The notes under the pieces were generated by a model. That model was not told the DNA's origin. It saw nothing but the letters and a program-made list of their open reading frames with translations, and did no database searches. This document shows positions 34,356 to 43,082 of a stretch of 64,000 nt of DNA, one piece after another. The DNA comes from Filifactor alocis ATCC 35896. Its GTDB lineage: Bacteria > Bacillota > Clostridia > Peptostreptococcales > Filifactoraceae. Location of the stretch: positions 1,860,001 through 1,924,000 of the forward strand of contig NC_016630.1 in assembly GCF_000163895.2 (NCBI RefSeq). The letters run 5' to 3'. The position numbers and the translations under genes were made by a program. Each line of letters starts with the position of its first letter. Position 1 is the stretch's first letter.

Positions 34356-36554
34356 TTATTTTGTTTCTTCAGCTTTCTTTTCTTCAGGTTTTACTTCTTC
34401 AGCCTTTTTTTCTTCAGCTTTCATAGTTTCTTTTTTAGGATAAATTGTTACTTGTTTTGTAGCTTGACTATAAGTGTAATCATAATCTCTTGTTAATCCG
34501 AATGCATCTCCTACAGAAGAAACAGGAATGAACATTCTGTCAGCTGTTACTGTAGCTTTTGTTGCCATTGGATATTGGTTTCCGTTTTTGTAAAGAATTT
34601 TTGCATTTTGTGTAACAGATACTACGATGTCTCCATCGATGAATGTAGCTGTTAAGTTTTCTTGGTTCCAAACAACTTCTACTCCCAATGCATCAGCGAT
34701 TGCTCTAACAGGTAACATTGTGTAGTTATCTTGTGTGAATACAGGTGCATCCAATTTCATAGCTACGCCTTCTACTGTATAGTCAGCAGAACCTAATGTG
34801 AAGATTGTTGTCTTTTTCACTTTGCTTACTTTGTCAACTACTTTGATAAAGTTTTCTGCATTGATATCGGACAATTCATATGCTTTTTTAGATTCATACA
34901 TATAGTTTGTTCCTTTTTTGATATCATCTTTCTTTGTTTCTTCTGTATCAACATTTACAAATGTTAATTTGTGTGTTCCGAACGGTAATGCACGGTTAGA
35001 TACTACTTGTACATCTTTCAATGTAATCTTAGCAGGAGCATCTTTTTTAGAACGTCCGTTGATTGTGAAGTACAATGTTTTGTCATCTTTATCTAATTTG
35101 TAATCTTTGATATTGATTCCTTCTGCTTCAATAGTACCTTTTGTATCAAATTTTGCATCTTCGAATTTCAATCCTGTTAAGCTAACACCAAATCTTGTTC
35201 CGGATTTGAATGCTCCGGCTTTTGTTTCTGTAATTACGACATCATTTACAGCAACTTTAGCATCTCCGCCAAGTACTTCTTTTTCTTCCACTTTCATTTG
35301 AGCAACAGGAGTTACTTTAAGGATTGTTACTTTTAATCCCTCATAACCTCTTGGTTTTGCAGTAAGAACTACATCTCCCTTTGCATCCCAATCAGGTTTC
35401 ACTTCCAATTTTACTTTAACTTCTTTCTTTGCAGGAGTAGGATTGTTCCATGTGAATTCATCATCAAAGTCATCTTTAGATTTTCCAGTAAATTCACTGC
35501 TACCGGTAACTTTTACATCAGCACCTTCTGATTCAAAATCAATATATTTTGGAAGTGTATCTTTGTCTGTAGTTGTAACTTTTACTTCTACTTTGTAGGT
35601 ATCTCCGTTAGCTAATTCTTCTTTTAGAGATTTTACCAATTCCATTTTGATTTCATGGTCAACATATTCTCCGACTTTAATAGTGTCTGTCTTGCTACTA
35701 ATCAGCACATCATCTGCAGTATCGGCAGTCCCTTTTGTGTCCACAATTTCTTTCTTTACATCAAGTTCAATATCTCCTTTAGGAGCATCTTTATCTACAG
35801 TAATAATAGGATTGAAGCTTACCTTAGTAGAAGTCATGTTGAATGTAGCTTTTCTTTTATTAAAGGTAATTGCATGATTAGGTGTTACTGTTGTTTTAGT
35901 TGCGCCATCCTTATCCCAGCCAAAATCATCAGACGGCAATGTTACTGTAATTCTAGCTTCTTCATTTGCACCAAGTATACGAGGTTGTTTTATTTCAAAA
36001 GAAGCTAACACTTGATCTTCCCCGCGTCCTACTTTTTTTGCGGACTCAGTTACTCTTGTAAAGTCTCCATCATTGTCTTTTACCTTTGCGTACACTTTTT
36101 CTGTTCTTCCAAGACCGATATCTGATAAGTCGTATTCAACCTTGTAATCTCCATCAGCAGCATTATCAAATTTCACTTTACCTTTGATAGTAATTTTATC
36201 TCCTGCAACAGGCGCTGTTGTGAAGTTAGCATATGCTTGAGTTTTTCCGTCAAAATCTGCTGGATTCCAACCTGTGATTGCTCCTGTGCCAACACATTCA
36301 ATAGAAAGACTTGCTGCAACATCGGTTAATTCAACATCGTCGCCTAATAATCTAACTGCAACTGTTCCTGTTTTTAAACCGGCAACATCTTCGGGCTTTA
36401 CATCAATAATTGCCTGAAAAGTAGCTGTTCCATCTTCACTATTCTCAACAATTTGCGGACTGCTGTAGTGATCTTCATATGCAAATGCTGAGTTTACCGG
36501 TGCTAATGTTAATGCCATTAAACCGGCTACTGCTAAAGAAAGTTTTTTCTTCAT
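34356..36554 (-). CDS. Large secreted surface protein with copper-amine-oxidase-N domain
   Basis: The start at 36554 follows GGAGG and gives a 732-aa product. A signal peptide (MKKKLSLAVAGLMALTLAPV, then NSAFA) probably ends before YEDHYS. The middle ~480 residues are lysine/aspartate/threonine-rich beta-type repeats. Residues ~590-710 match the copper amine oxidase N-terminal domain, a wall-binding-type module (MLPVRAIADALGVEVVWNQE, then FIPVSSVGDAFGL). The C-terminus is an E/K-rich tail with KAEE repeats. A-ending codons and near absence of rare codons imply very high expression, as for an S-layer or major adhesin. Its own terminator lies downstream. Exact function unknown. Confidence 0.88.
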   Translation of the reverse strand: MKKKLSLAVAGLMALTLAPVNSAFAYEDHYSSPQIVENSEDGTATFQAIIDVKPEDVAGLKTGTVAVRLLGDDVELTDVAASLSIECVGTGAITGWNPADFDGKTQAYANFTTAPVAGDKITIKGKVKFDNAADGDYKVEYDLSDIGLGRTEKVYAKVKDNDGDFTRVTESAKKVGRGEDQVLASFEIKQPRILGANEEARITVTLPSDDFGWDKDGATKTTVTPNHAITFNKRKATFNMTSTKVSFNPIITVDKDAPKGDIELDVKKEIVDTKGTADTADDVLISSKTDTIKVGEYVDHEIKMELVKSLKEELANGDTYKVEVKVTTTDKDTLPKYIDFESEGADVKVTGSSEFTGKSKDDFDDEFTWNNPTPAKKEVKVKLEVKPDWDAKGDVVLTAKPRGYEGLKVTILKVTPVAQMKVEEKEVLGGDAKVAVNDVVITETKAGAFKSGTRFGVSLTGLKFEDAKFDTKGTIEAEGINIKDYKLDKDDKTLYFTINGRSKKDAPAKITLKDVQVVSNRALPFGTHKLTFVNVDTEETKKDDIKKGTNYMYESKKAYELSDINAENFIKVVDKVSKVKKTTIFTLGSADYTVEGVAMKLDAPVFTQDNYTMLPVRAIADALGVEVVWNQENLTATFIDGDIVVSVTQNAKILYKNGNQYPMATKATVTADRMFIPVSSVGDAFGLTRDYDYTYSQATKQVTIYPKKETMKAEEKKAEEVKPEEKKAEETK

Positions 36555-37870
36555 AGTAATTCCTCCTAATATAATATAATATAATTTTTGAAAGGAAAAT
36601 GGTCCTTTCTCCCATGTTCGGTACATTATGCCGAATTACATCTCGTTTATCTCATAATTTCCAACAGTCTCTTCCGGAAAATCTTCTTTATGGAGACCTG
36701 CACGCTTTCGTACCGGACTATGAGATTTGAGTTGTCGAAATTGGAACTTCGTGCGATGCACCGATTCTTTATCAACAACCTTATCCTATCATCTCTTATC
36801 AAAAAGAGAAACAGTTTGATGTGAAATGTAATACAACTGTAATGCACTCCATCTGCCATCAACGCTCTGCAGAAATCTTGCAACCGACAAACAAGGATTC
36901 GAACTCTATATTTGATGGAGAATATAGTATCTTGTCTCTTGTGCCCTGCAGCTTGAGTTCTTACAGAAGTGAAAAGCTAAATCCCATTGAAAACAGCATT
37001 GTGAAATAGAATCTGTTATATGATGTGTCGCCGCACGAATCATATATCTTATAATCATATATGATCTTGATGGCATTTGTGCAATGACAATCATACTGAT
37101 TATATCTGACAATAATCTATCTCCGATGAAATTTATAGCTATATACTACACTATTTTTATCAAATTGTCTATTACAAAATCATTTCAATTTTGTTGTTCC
37201 TCTGTTACACAGGTAATGAGATGATAGAGTTGCAAAACGAAAGTCCGGAGTTTGATTCTCTGTTCGCCGATACTATAAAAGGACAGGACAAGGATACAGG
37301 ATAGAGAAACAACGATTTGCTCTTTTTGTAATAACGATGTTGTTCTTCTGTAATTATGTATTTTGCAACAGTTGTATCATTTGATACAGGTCGGTGTGAT
37401 ATGGTTCATCAGGTGAATTGTCTATGGAGAGCAGGAGGACTTATCCACGGATTTTAGTGATTGAACGATGATTGAGGATGTTGTTTGTTGCGTATTTCGG
37501 ATAAGGTTTTTATTGATTTTTGATGTATTTTTGATGTGTTTTGCATTTTTCGATGTTTTATGTTTCCACACTTTTTTTACAATTGTGATATGTTGTTGAT
37601 GATTTATGAATCATGTCTTGATCGTTTGTGAATGATGTTTTTCGGAAGTTTTGTTGTTTCTGTGATATTTTGCATTTTGTGTGGTATAATGGTATCTCAC
37701 TGAGAGCAGGTGTCGATGATGAATGCTGTCTTCGGATTTGCCTAAATTGCCTTGCTTATTATATTTTTTTGCTTATTATACTATATTATGGAAGCTATAT
37801 AAGGAAGCTTTGTGTTGAATTTGAATGTGATATAAGATGAAGTTTGTATTGGATATATGGGAGTAGCGGA
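36555..37870. other. 1.3-kb noncoding region with a strand-composition switch (origin candidate)
   Basis: No gene fits. By hand count the + strand goes from C-rich (36841-36900: 9 G, 19 C; 37141-37200: 3 G, 10 C) to G-rich (37201-37320: 30 G, 19 C; 37381-37560: 49 G, 15 C). A DnaA-box-like TTATCCACG is at 37441-37449 and TTATCAACA at 36769-36777. AT-rich repeats AATCATATAT lie near 37038 and 37053. TTTTTGATGT is repeated at 37517 and 37528. Genes on either side show the same skew difference, which fits a replication origin near 37.2 kb. Confidence 0.55.
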
Positions 37871-39148
37871 ATGAAGATTGTGAATTTGAATCAGTTGAAT
37901 CAGCAACAGGAGATTCCTAAAATTACATATCGCCCGTTCAAAACTTATGGGGATTTTATTTATTTGGAGAAGGTTGCTTCTTCTGTGGAACAGGAGTGGA
38001 CGGAGGGGATTTTTGAATTTTCTCTTGAGTCGCATGAGATGGTTCGTATTGATGTGGGTCCTCAGGTGGACAATCCTTTTTTGTTTGATATGGAGATTCC
38101 GTTCACTTTGTCGGATATTGAAAAGATGTCAAAACATAATCGTATCTACTATTCTTTGGTCAGTCAGGTGAATGATGAGGTGATTTTGTCTTTCTATGAG
38201 ATTGATTTGGAAAGTCGCAAACAACTCTTGGTGGTTTCGTTTTCGTACGGTGTCTCTGAGTTTGATTATCTTGGAATGGAGCTGCTATCGGAGGGATTTT
38301 TCTTTTTTCGTTTGGCTGAGACTTCTCGTAACAGTGCCGGCTCGGAGTTGGTCTATTTGGTGGATGTGTCTGAGCAAGCATACTATTCGGTGAAGGATTC
38401 GGTTTTGTGTATGACATTCGGAGAGAAGTCGGTGTTTGACAGTGAAAAGGGGCGTTTTTTGCTTGTGGAGGAGTGTTATCTTTCGGAGGAGGAACAGTTT
38501 GAGCTGCTGACTTCTCGTGATTTGGAGCTTGCCATTGAGGTTCCGAAGGGTTTGACGGAGGATTTTGTGCATCAAAATTCGATTCTTATCATGGATTTTG
38601 AGTTGTTCTTAGATGAGGTGAAGTCGGGTAGGGAGTCTCTTTCGTATCAAACTTTGGACGGTATTTTTATGGACGGTTCGGTTCGTCTTATCGGAGAAAA
38701 TTCGACGGCTTTTTATTACAGACAGCGGGTGTATGATTTTGTTCTGCAAAGGAAGAATGATTTTATGTCCAGAATGATGATGGGTCATGAGGTGATTGTG
38801 GAGTTGAACAAAAAATCGCTGAACACTCGCGTGGTGGCGAAGGAACGGTATCCGAATAAGGTTGTTGTGAATCATCACGGGTTGTTTAAGGTGATACAAT
38901 CGGAGGGCTGCATTGAGATTGTATCGCTGCTTCGCAACAAGACGCTTGTTCGTTATCAAAAGCATCCGGGATTGTACGATTCGGAGGAGTTTGTGGAGTT
39001 GGCGAATGAGATTTTGATTATTCAATGTCAATCGAAGCTTCATCATTTGCAGGAGTATATCAAGTTGGTGGATATCACGAATGAAAATGAGATTATTTCG
39101 ATTGCAAGGGATTTTTTTGTGTTGGGGGATACTATTTTTACGATTTGA
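37871..39148 (+). CDS. Hypothetical protein, 425 aa
   Basis: The ATG at 37871 follows GGGAG by 7 nt. The product MKIVNLNQLNQQQEIPKITY... is soluble, acidic and rich in aromatic and branched residues in alternating patterns (IYYSLVSQVNDEVILSFYEI), suggesting many beta strands, perhaps a propeller. No signal peptide, catalytic motif or family is recognised. The coding strand is strikingly G- and T-rich (TTG, GTG, GAG codons), unlike genes left of 36 kb. It stands alone beside the candidate origin region. Confidence 0.82.
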   Translation: MKIVNLNQLNQQQEIPKITYRPFKTYGDFIYLEKVASSVEQEWTEGIFEFSLESHEMVRIDVGPQVDNPFLFDMEIPFTLSDIEKMSKHNRIYYSLVSQVNDEVILSFYEIDLESRKQLLVVSFSYGVSEFDYLGMELLSEGFFFFRLAETSRNSAGSELVYLVDVSEQAYYSVKDSVLCMTFGEKSVFDSEKGRFLLVEECYLSEEEQFELLTSRDLELAIEVPKGLTEDFVHQNSILIMDFELFLDEVKSGRESLSYQTLDGIFMDGSVRLIGENSTAFYYRQRVYDFVLQRKNDFMSRMMMGHEVIVELNKKSLNTRVVAKERYPNKVVVNHHGLFKVIQSEGCIEIVSLLRNKTLVRYQKHPGLYDSEEFVELANEILIIQCQSKLHHLQEYIKLVDITNENEIISIARDFFVLGDTIFTI

Positions 39149-39242
39149 TAGGGACGGAGAAGCAAATCGAATAAGTGTCTATTTGTCAATTTGGGGACTG
39201 TACGGATAAGCTTGTCGATTTGCAAATTTTTGGCAATAAAAT

Positions 39243-39325
39243 AAAACACTCTGTGATAAACCGGCTCTTATGTGAAATCTCAACTTTCACGATTGGGAGA
39301 GGCTTATTCAGAGTGTTTTTTTGTT
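39243..39325. terminator. Bidirectional structured terminator
   Basis: AAAACACTCTG (39243-39253) pairs with CAGAGTGTTTT (39309-39319), followed by TTTTT. The interior holds a second GTGAAA/TTTCAC hairpin. It separates two convergent genes. Confidence 0.75.
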
Positions 39326-39336
39326 TTTTGTTTTCT

Positions 39337-39810
39337 TTAACGATATGGTTCTACACAAGGTTTTCTTTCCAATTGGTCGTTTACCTCGTCCATCAATTCG
39401 TTGGAAATAATGTTCAACATTTCTTCCAATTTTTCTACATCTTCTTTTGGGAATCGTTTTGCAATCCGATCGGATACTACTTCCAAATATTCGTAGTTGA
39501 CTCCGTAGTATTGTTTGAATTTGTCTGTTACTTCCAAATGAATTTTTCTCTTGTCGATTTCAGACGGTATCTTTTTAACGAATCCTTTTTTGACAAGATT
39601 TCCTACTTTGTAGGCTACATTCGGTTGAGACACTCCCGTGAACCGAGATACTTCGTTTACTGTAGGATGATCTAATGCATAAATCAACTCTACGAAAAAT
39701 GTCTCGATTGTGGTCAGTGTGTCTTCTTTCTTCTGTAATGAATAAAATACTTTTCGATAAAAATTTAATTTGAATCGATAATATACTTGACTTAACCCTT
39801 CTCCTACCAT
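39337..39810 (-). CDS. MarR-type winged-helix regulator
   Basis: The start at 39810 (MVGEGLSQVYYRFKLNFYRK) lies 8 nt from GGGGAG; two further upstream ATGs are closer to or before that site. About 157 aa. The wHTH region is HPTVNEVSRFTGVSQPNVAY, then KVGNLVKKGFVKK with the wing IDKRKIHLEVTDK, as in MarR proteins; flanking helices would form the dimer. Target genes are not apparent; the nearest genes are the PhnM-like and Trk genes on the same strand upstream. Confidence 0.87.
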   Translation of the reverse strand: MVGEGLSQVYYRFKLNFYRKVFYSLQKKEDTLTTIETFFVELIYALDHPTVNEVSRFTGVSQPNVAYKVGNLVKKGFVKKIPSEIDKRKIHLEVTDKFKQYYGVNYEYLEVVSDRIAKRFPKEDVEKLEEMLNIISNELMDEVNDQLERKPCVEPYR

Positions 39811-40283
39811 ATTCATTCTCCCCTTTTCTTTACTGTTGTTCTTTTGTTTCAAAATATCCATAAGGAAAGTTAATTTTGTTCACTTGCATCTGTCAGTAGA
39901 GGTGAGGTTGTCTTCATCCATTCTCTGCTATCTGTCTTATTGTGACTCAAAACCCCTTACTCATACTATACTACTTTTTGCTTAAAATACAAGTGTGTTC
40001 CGATATTTTATATAATATCTTTATTTTTGTGTAATTGGTATGATTTTGCTTGATATTATAGGTGCTATGGCGTTCTTTCCTGTCTGTTCGGTTTGAAAGC
40101 TGATTAACGGAAAAGAAATTTCGTTAAGTGCTTGTTTGAAATGATTCTGTAAAAATGACTTTATATGATAAATTTTTTCGGTTTGCACGGATAGTAGGGT
40201 TGCTCTCTTATGTTGTCTATTCCATGATGATGCTGTTGTTACTTCCTTACATTACTGTTCTCTTGCTTAATAGATACATTTGT
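39811..40283. other. Intergenic region before the PhnM-like gene end
   Basis: This stretch holds the MarR promoter (listed separately) and otherwise no supported gene. A + strand frame at 40155-40418 overlaps the end of the amidohydrolase gene and has no ribosome site. Confidence 0.4.
39965..39992 (-). promoter_or_regulatory. Promoter of the MarR-type gene
   Basis: On the minus strand TTGTAT (39987-39992), 16-bp spacer, TATAGT (39965-39970). Confidence 0.55.
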
Positions 40284-41405
40284 TTATTTTTTCAAGTTCA
40301 TATTCAAAATAATTTGACCGTTGCTGACGGTCATCACATTGACCGGTATATGGTCTTGTTCTTCTACGACAATGAGATCTGCTGTTTTGCCTTCTGCGAT
40401 TTCTCCTTTTTGTCTTAGATTCAATGCTTGCGCCGGATTGTAGGTTCCCATGCGCACTGCTTCGACCAATCCGATTTCTTCTGCCATAATAAAGATGGAT
40501 TCTAACAGGTTTTCCACTTTTTTGTTGGCTGTCACTACGCTGTAGCTTCTTCGTGTGATTCCTGCCGAATAGTCGGTAATTTGTTCCAAATCCCACAGGT
40601 TGTTGATATCAATGGTGGCATGTTTGTCGTTTTGTTGAATATAGTCTAATGCTTCTTTTTCGAAGGAATCCAATATAATCGGTATGTTCATACAATATCT
40701 TGTTTGGATATCTCTTGAGATTCGATAATCGGTTGTCGCTACAGGTATTTTGGCTCCGTACACGTACTTGAGTCTAAGGCTCAACTCTTCCAATTTAATC
40801 TGTCCACGCTGTTTTTCGATACGGTTTAGGATTGCCCATGTAAATGAGTCACTGATTTGAAATTTGTCTTTAATATATTGGAAAAAGTATTTGTCCCGAT
40901 ATCGTTCCTGTCCGTTTTGTGAAACGTAGGTAATCATATCAACAAGGTTTCCGTTGAGCAGCTCCCATATAAAATCGATGTGCTGTACGCTGCCCAGTTG
41001 AAATTTGAGGTGGACACAATGATCGATAAGATGATTTTTGCGTTCGACATCTTTCAAAAATTGAAGTTCTTCCAATGCTTCCTGTTCGCTATGTTCTTCC
41101 AAAAAGCGATTCATGTTGATGCAGTGGTAGATGGTGGTCACGCCTGAGAACACATTGAGCCGTTCGATTTGGCTGAATGCTTTTCGTTTTGGAAACGGAC
41201 TGAAGTAGGGACTATATTCTTCTTGTATAAAATCATCATTTTGGATGTTAATCAATCCGGGCATAACGATTTTGCCGGTACAATCAATGTAGTCTGTTTC
41301 CGGTTTTTGTCCTATATGAACGGATTGTATGATATCTTCTTTTATCTCTAAATATCCTTCGACGAATCTGTCTTTGAGTACGATTCTGTCACTGTATAGT
41401 TTCAT
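40284..41405 (-). CDS. PhnM-like amidohydrolase, metal-binding motif degenerate
   Basis: The 373-aa protein aligns by eye with the PhnM/amidohydrolase superfamily. It shows an N-terminal beta-sandwich part, then GKIVMPGLINIQNDDFIQEE, FSGVTTIYHCINMN, and a C-terminal YNPAQALNLRQKGEIAEGKT followed by ADLIVVEE. In active members the first motif is PGxxDxHxD; here it reads NIQNDD, so the metal-binding histidine is missing. No phosphonate (phn) genes are nearby. It may be inactive, use another metal site, or have a new role. The ATG at 41405 precedes KLYSDRIVLKD. Confidence 0.75.
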   Translation of the reverse strand: MKLYSDRIVLKDRFVEGYLEIKEDIIQSVHIGQKPETDYIDCTGKIVMPGLINIQNDDFIQEEYSPYFSPFPKRKAFSQIERLNVFSGVTTIYHCINMNRFLEEHSEQEALEELQFLKDVERKNHLIDHCVHLKFQLGSVQHIDFIWELLNGNLVDMITYVSQNGQERYRDKYFFQYIKDKFQISDSFTWAILNRIEKQRGQIKLEELSLRLKYVYGAKIPVATTDYRISRDIQTRYCMNIPIILDSFEKEALDYIQQNDKHATIDINNLWDLEQITDYSAGITRRSYSVVTANKKVENLLESIFIMAEEIGLVEAVRMGTYNPAQALNLRQKGEIAEGKTADLIVVEEQDHIPVNVMTVSNGQIILNMNLKK

Positions 41406-41639
41406 AGCGTTCTATTCACTCCAAACTTAGCGTTTCTGCTTATCCACTAACTGTTTGTCTATGTGTTACCATCAATTCGAAATCTTACACTTCATTTTGT
41501 TCTTATTATCATTCCTTTTTTTGGAATGATATCACTTAACTCATACTTTGTCTTCGACTTGTCCTTGTTAAGTTACATCATTATATCATATATCTGTTGT
41601 TTGTGGCAGTATTTGTGTTTTTTGTTGTTTCTTTACAAT

Positions 41640-43082
41640 TTAATTTTTTCTCCATGTGGTCGGTAGGAAGATAATGACCATTGGGAACAGTTCTAATCTT
41701 CCGGCAAGCATATCAAATGACAGGATAAGTTTGCTGATGTTGGTCAAACTGCTGAAATTATCGACCGGTCCAACTACTCCAAGTCCGGGTCCTACGTTGT
41801 TCAAACAACAGGAAACCGCTCCGAATGTGCTGAGTAAATCCATTCCCTGTGATAACAACACTAACAGGGAAATAACCATGATGCACAGATACAGGTTGAA
41901 ATATGCTTGTAGCTCCTGCATAACACCTGTCGGTACGGGGCTGTTTTCGATTTGAATACTAAATACTCTGTTGGGGTGTTGTATTTTTCGGATTCCCATA
42001 ACGGTATTTTTAATCATAAGGATAATTCGCGATACTTTGATTCCTCCACCTGTGGAGCCTGACATGGCGCCGATATACATCAAGGTAAGCAGGATTCCTT
42101 GTGACAGGAACGGCCACTGCTGATAGTCTCTTGTGACAAATCCTGTTGTGGTAATGATGGCTGCTACCTGGAAGGATGAACCGCGAACAGCTTCGCCCCA
42201 GCTTCCGGCAACTGCTCTGATATTGAAACTGATTAAAATGATTGCACCCAAAATAATCAGAAGATAGTATCGAAGTTCTTCGCTTCCGAAACAATCTTTG
42301 AATTTTTTGAGCAGTAAAAAGTAATAGAGCTGGAAGTTGATTCCGAACAGTATCATAAATACGGTTATGACGGTTTCGATATAGACGCTGTCAAAGTAGG
42401 CGATACTTGCGTTATGTGAGGAGAATCCGCCTGTTCCGGCTGTTGAAAATGCGTGTATCCAACAGTCGAAAAAGCTCATGCCTCCCGCATACAAAAATCC
42501 TACTTCGATGACGGTCAACAGGATATAAATTCCGTATAAAATTCGTGCTGTGAGGGATATTTTGGAAACGAGTTTTCCGACTTTGTGTCCCGGCACTTCC
42601 GCTTTCATAATATACATACTGTTTACACTGCTCTGCGAAAAGATGGCAAAGGCAAATACAAGTACTCCCATTCCTCCAATCCAGTGGGTGAAACTTCGCC
42701 AAAAGAGAAGTCCTTTGGACATCACTTCGATATCGGTTAAGATGGTGGACCCTGTGGTGGTGAAACCGGATACCGTTTCAAAAAAGCTGTCTATATAGCT
42801 TGGTATCTCTCCGGTTAGATAGAAGGGCAATGCTCCACACAAGGATAGCACGAGCCATGTTGTCGCTACGATAACAAGCCCTTCTTTTGCATAGAACTCT
42901 GATTTGTCGGGTTCTTCATAGGATAGAATCGAACCGAGAACAGTCAGTCCGACACATATCTGAAATATCGTTTTGGCAATGGGTTCTCTGTAATAAACAG
43001 ATACCAGCGTCGGTATCAGGAGTAATAATGCTTCAATCCGAAGCATTTTGCCAATGAGGTATCGTATCATTTTATAGTTCAT
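41640..43082 (-). CDS. trkH: Trk/Ktr-type potassium uptake membrane subunit
   Basis: The start at 43082 (MNYKMIRYLIGKMLR) follows GGAAGG and overlaps the trkA end by 11 nt. The 480-aa protein has four pore repeats with selectivity-filter regions: FFETVSGFTTTGSTILTDI, HAFSTAGTGGFSSHNASIAY, VAAIITTTGFVTRDYQQWP and AVSCCLNNVGPGLGVVGPV. The loop MYIGAMSGSTGGGIKVSRI is the gating region. It forms the membrane channel of the Trk potassium system with TrkA. Confidence 0.95.
   Translation of the reverse strand: MNYKMIRYLIGKMLRIEALLLLIPTLVSVYYREPIAKTIFQICVGLTVLGSILSYEEPDKSEFYAKEGLVIVATTWLVLSLCGALPFYLTGEIPSYIDSFFETVSGFTTTGSTILTDIEVMSKGLLFWRSFTHWIGGMGVLVFAFAIFSQSSVNSMYIMKAEVPGHKVGKLVSKISLTARILYGIYILLTVIEVGFLYAGGMSFFDCWIHAFSTAGTGGFSSHNASIAYFDSVYIETVITVFMILFGINFQLYYFLLLKKFKDCFGSEELRYYLLIILGAIILISFNIRAVAGSWGEAVRGSSFQVAAIITTTGFVTRDYQQWPFLSQGILLTLMYIGAMSGSTGGGIKVSRIILMIKNTVMGIRKIQHPNRVFSIQIENSPVPTGVMQELQAYFNLYLCIMVISLLVLLSQGMDLLSTFGAVSCCLNNVGPGLGVVGPVDNFSSLTNISKLILSFDMLAGRLELFPMVIIFLPTTWRKN

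Noticed and set aside
40155..40418. 87-codon + strand hydrophobic frame
   Set aside because: Its second half is antisense to the amidohydrolase gene and it lacks a ribosome site.
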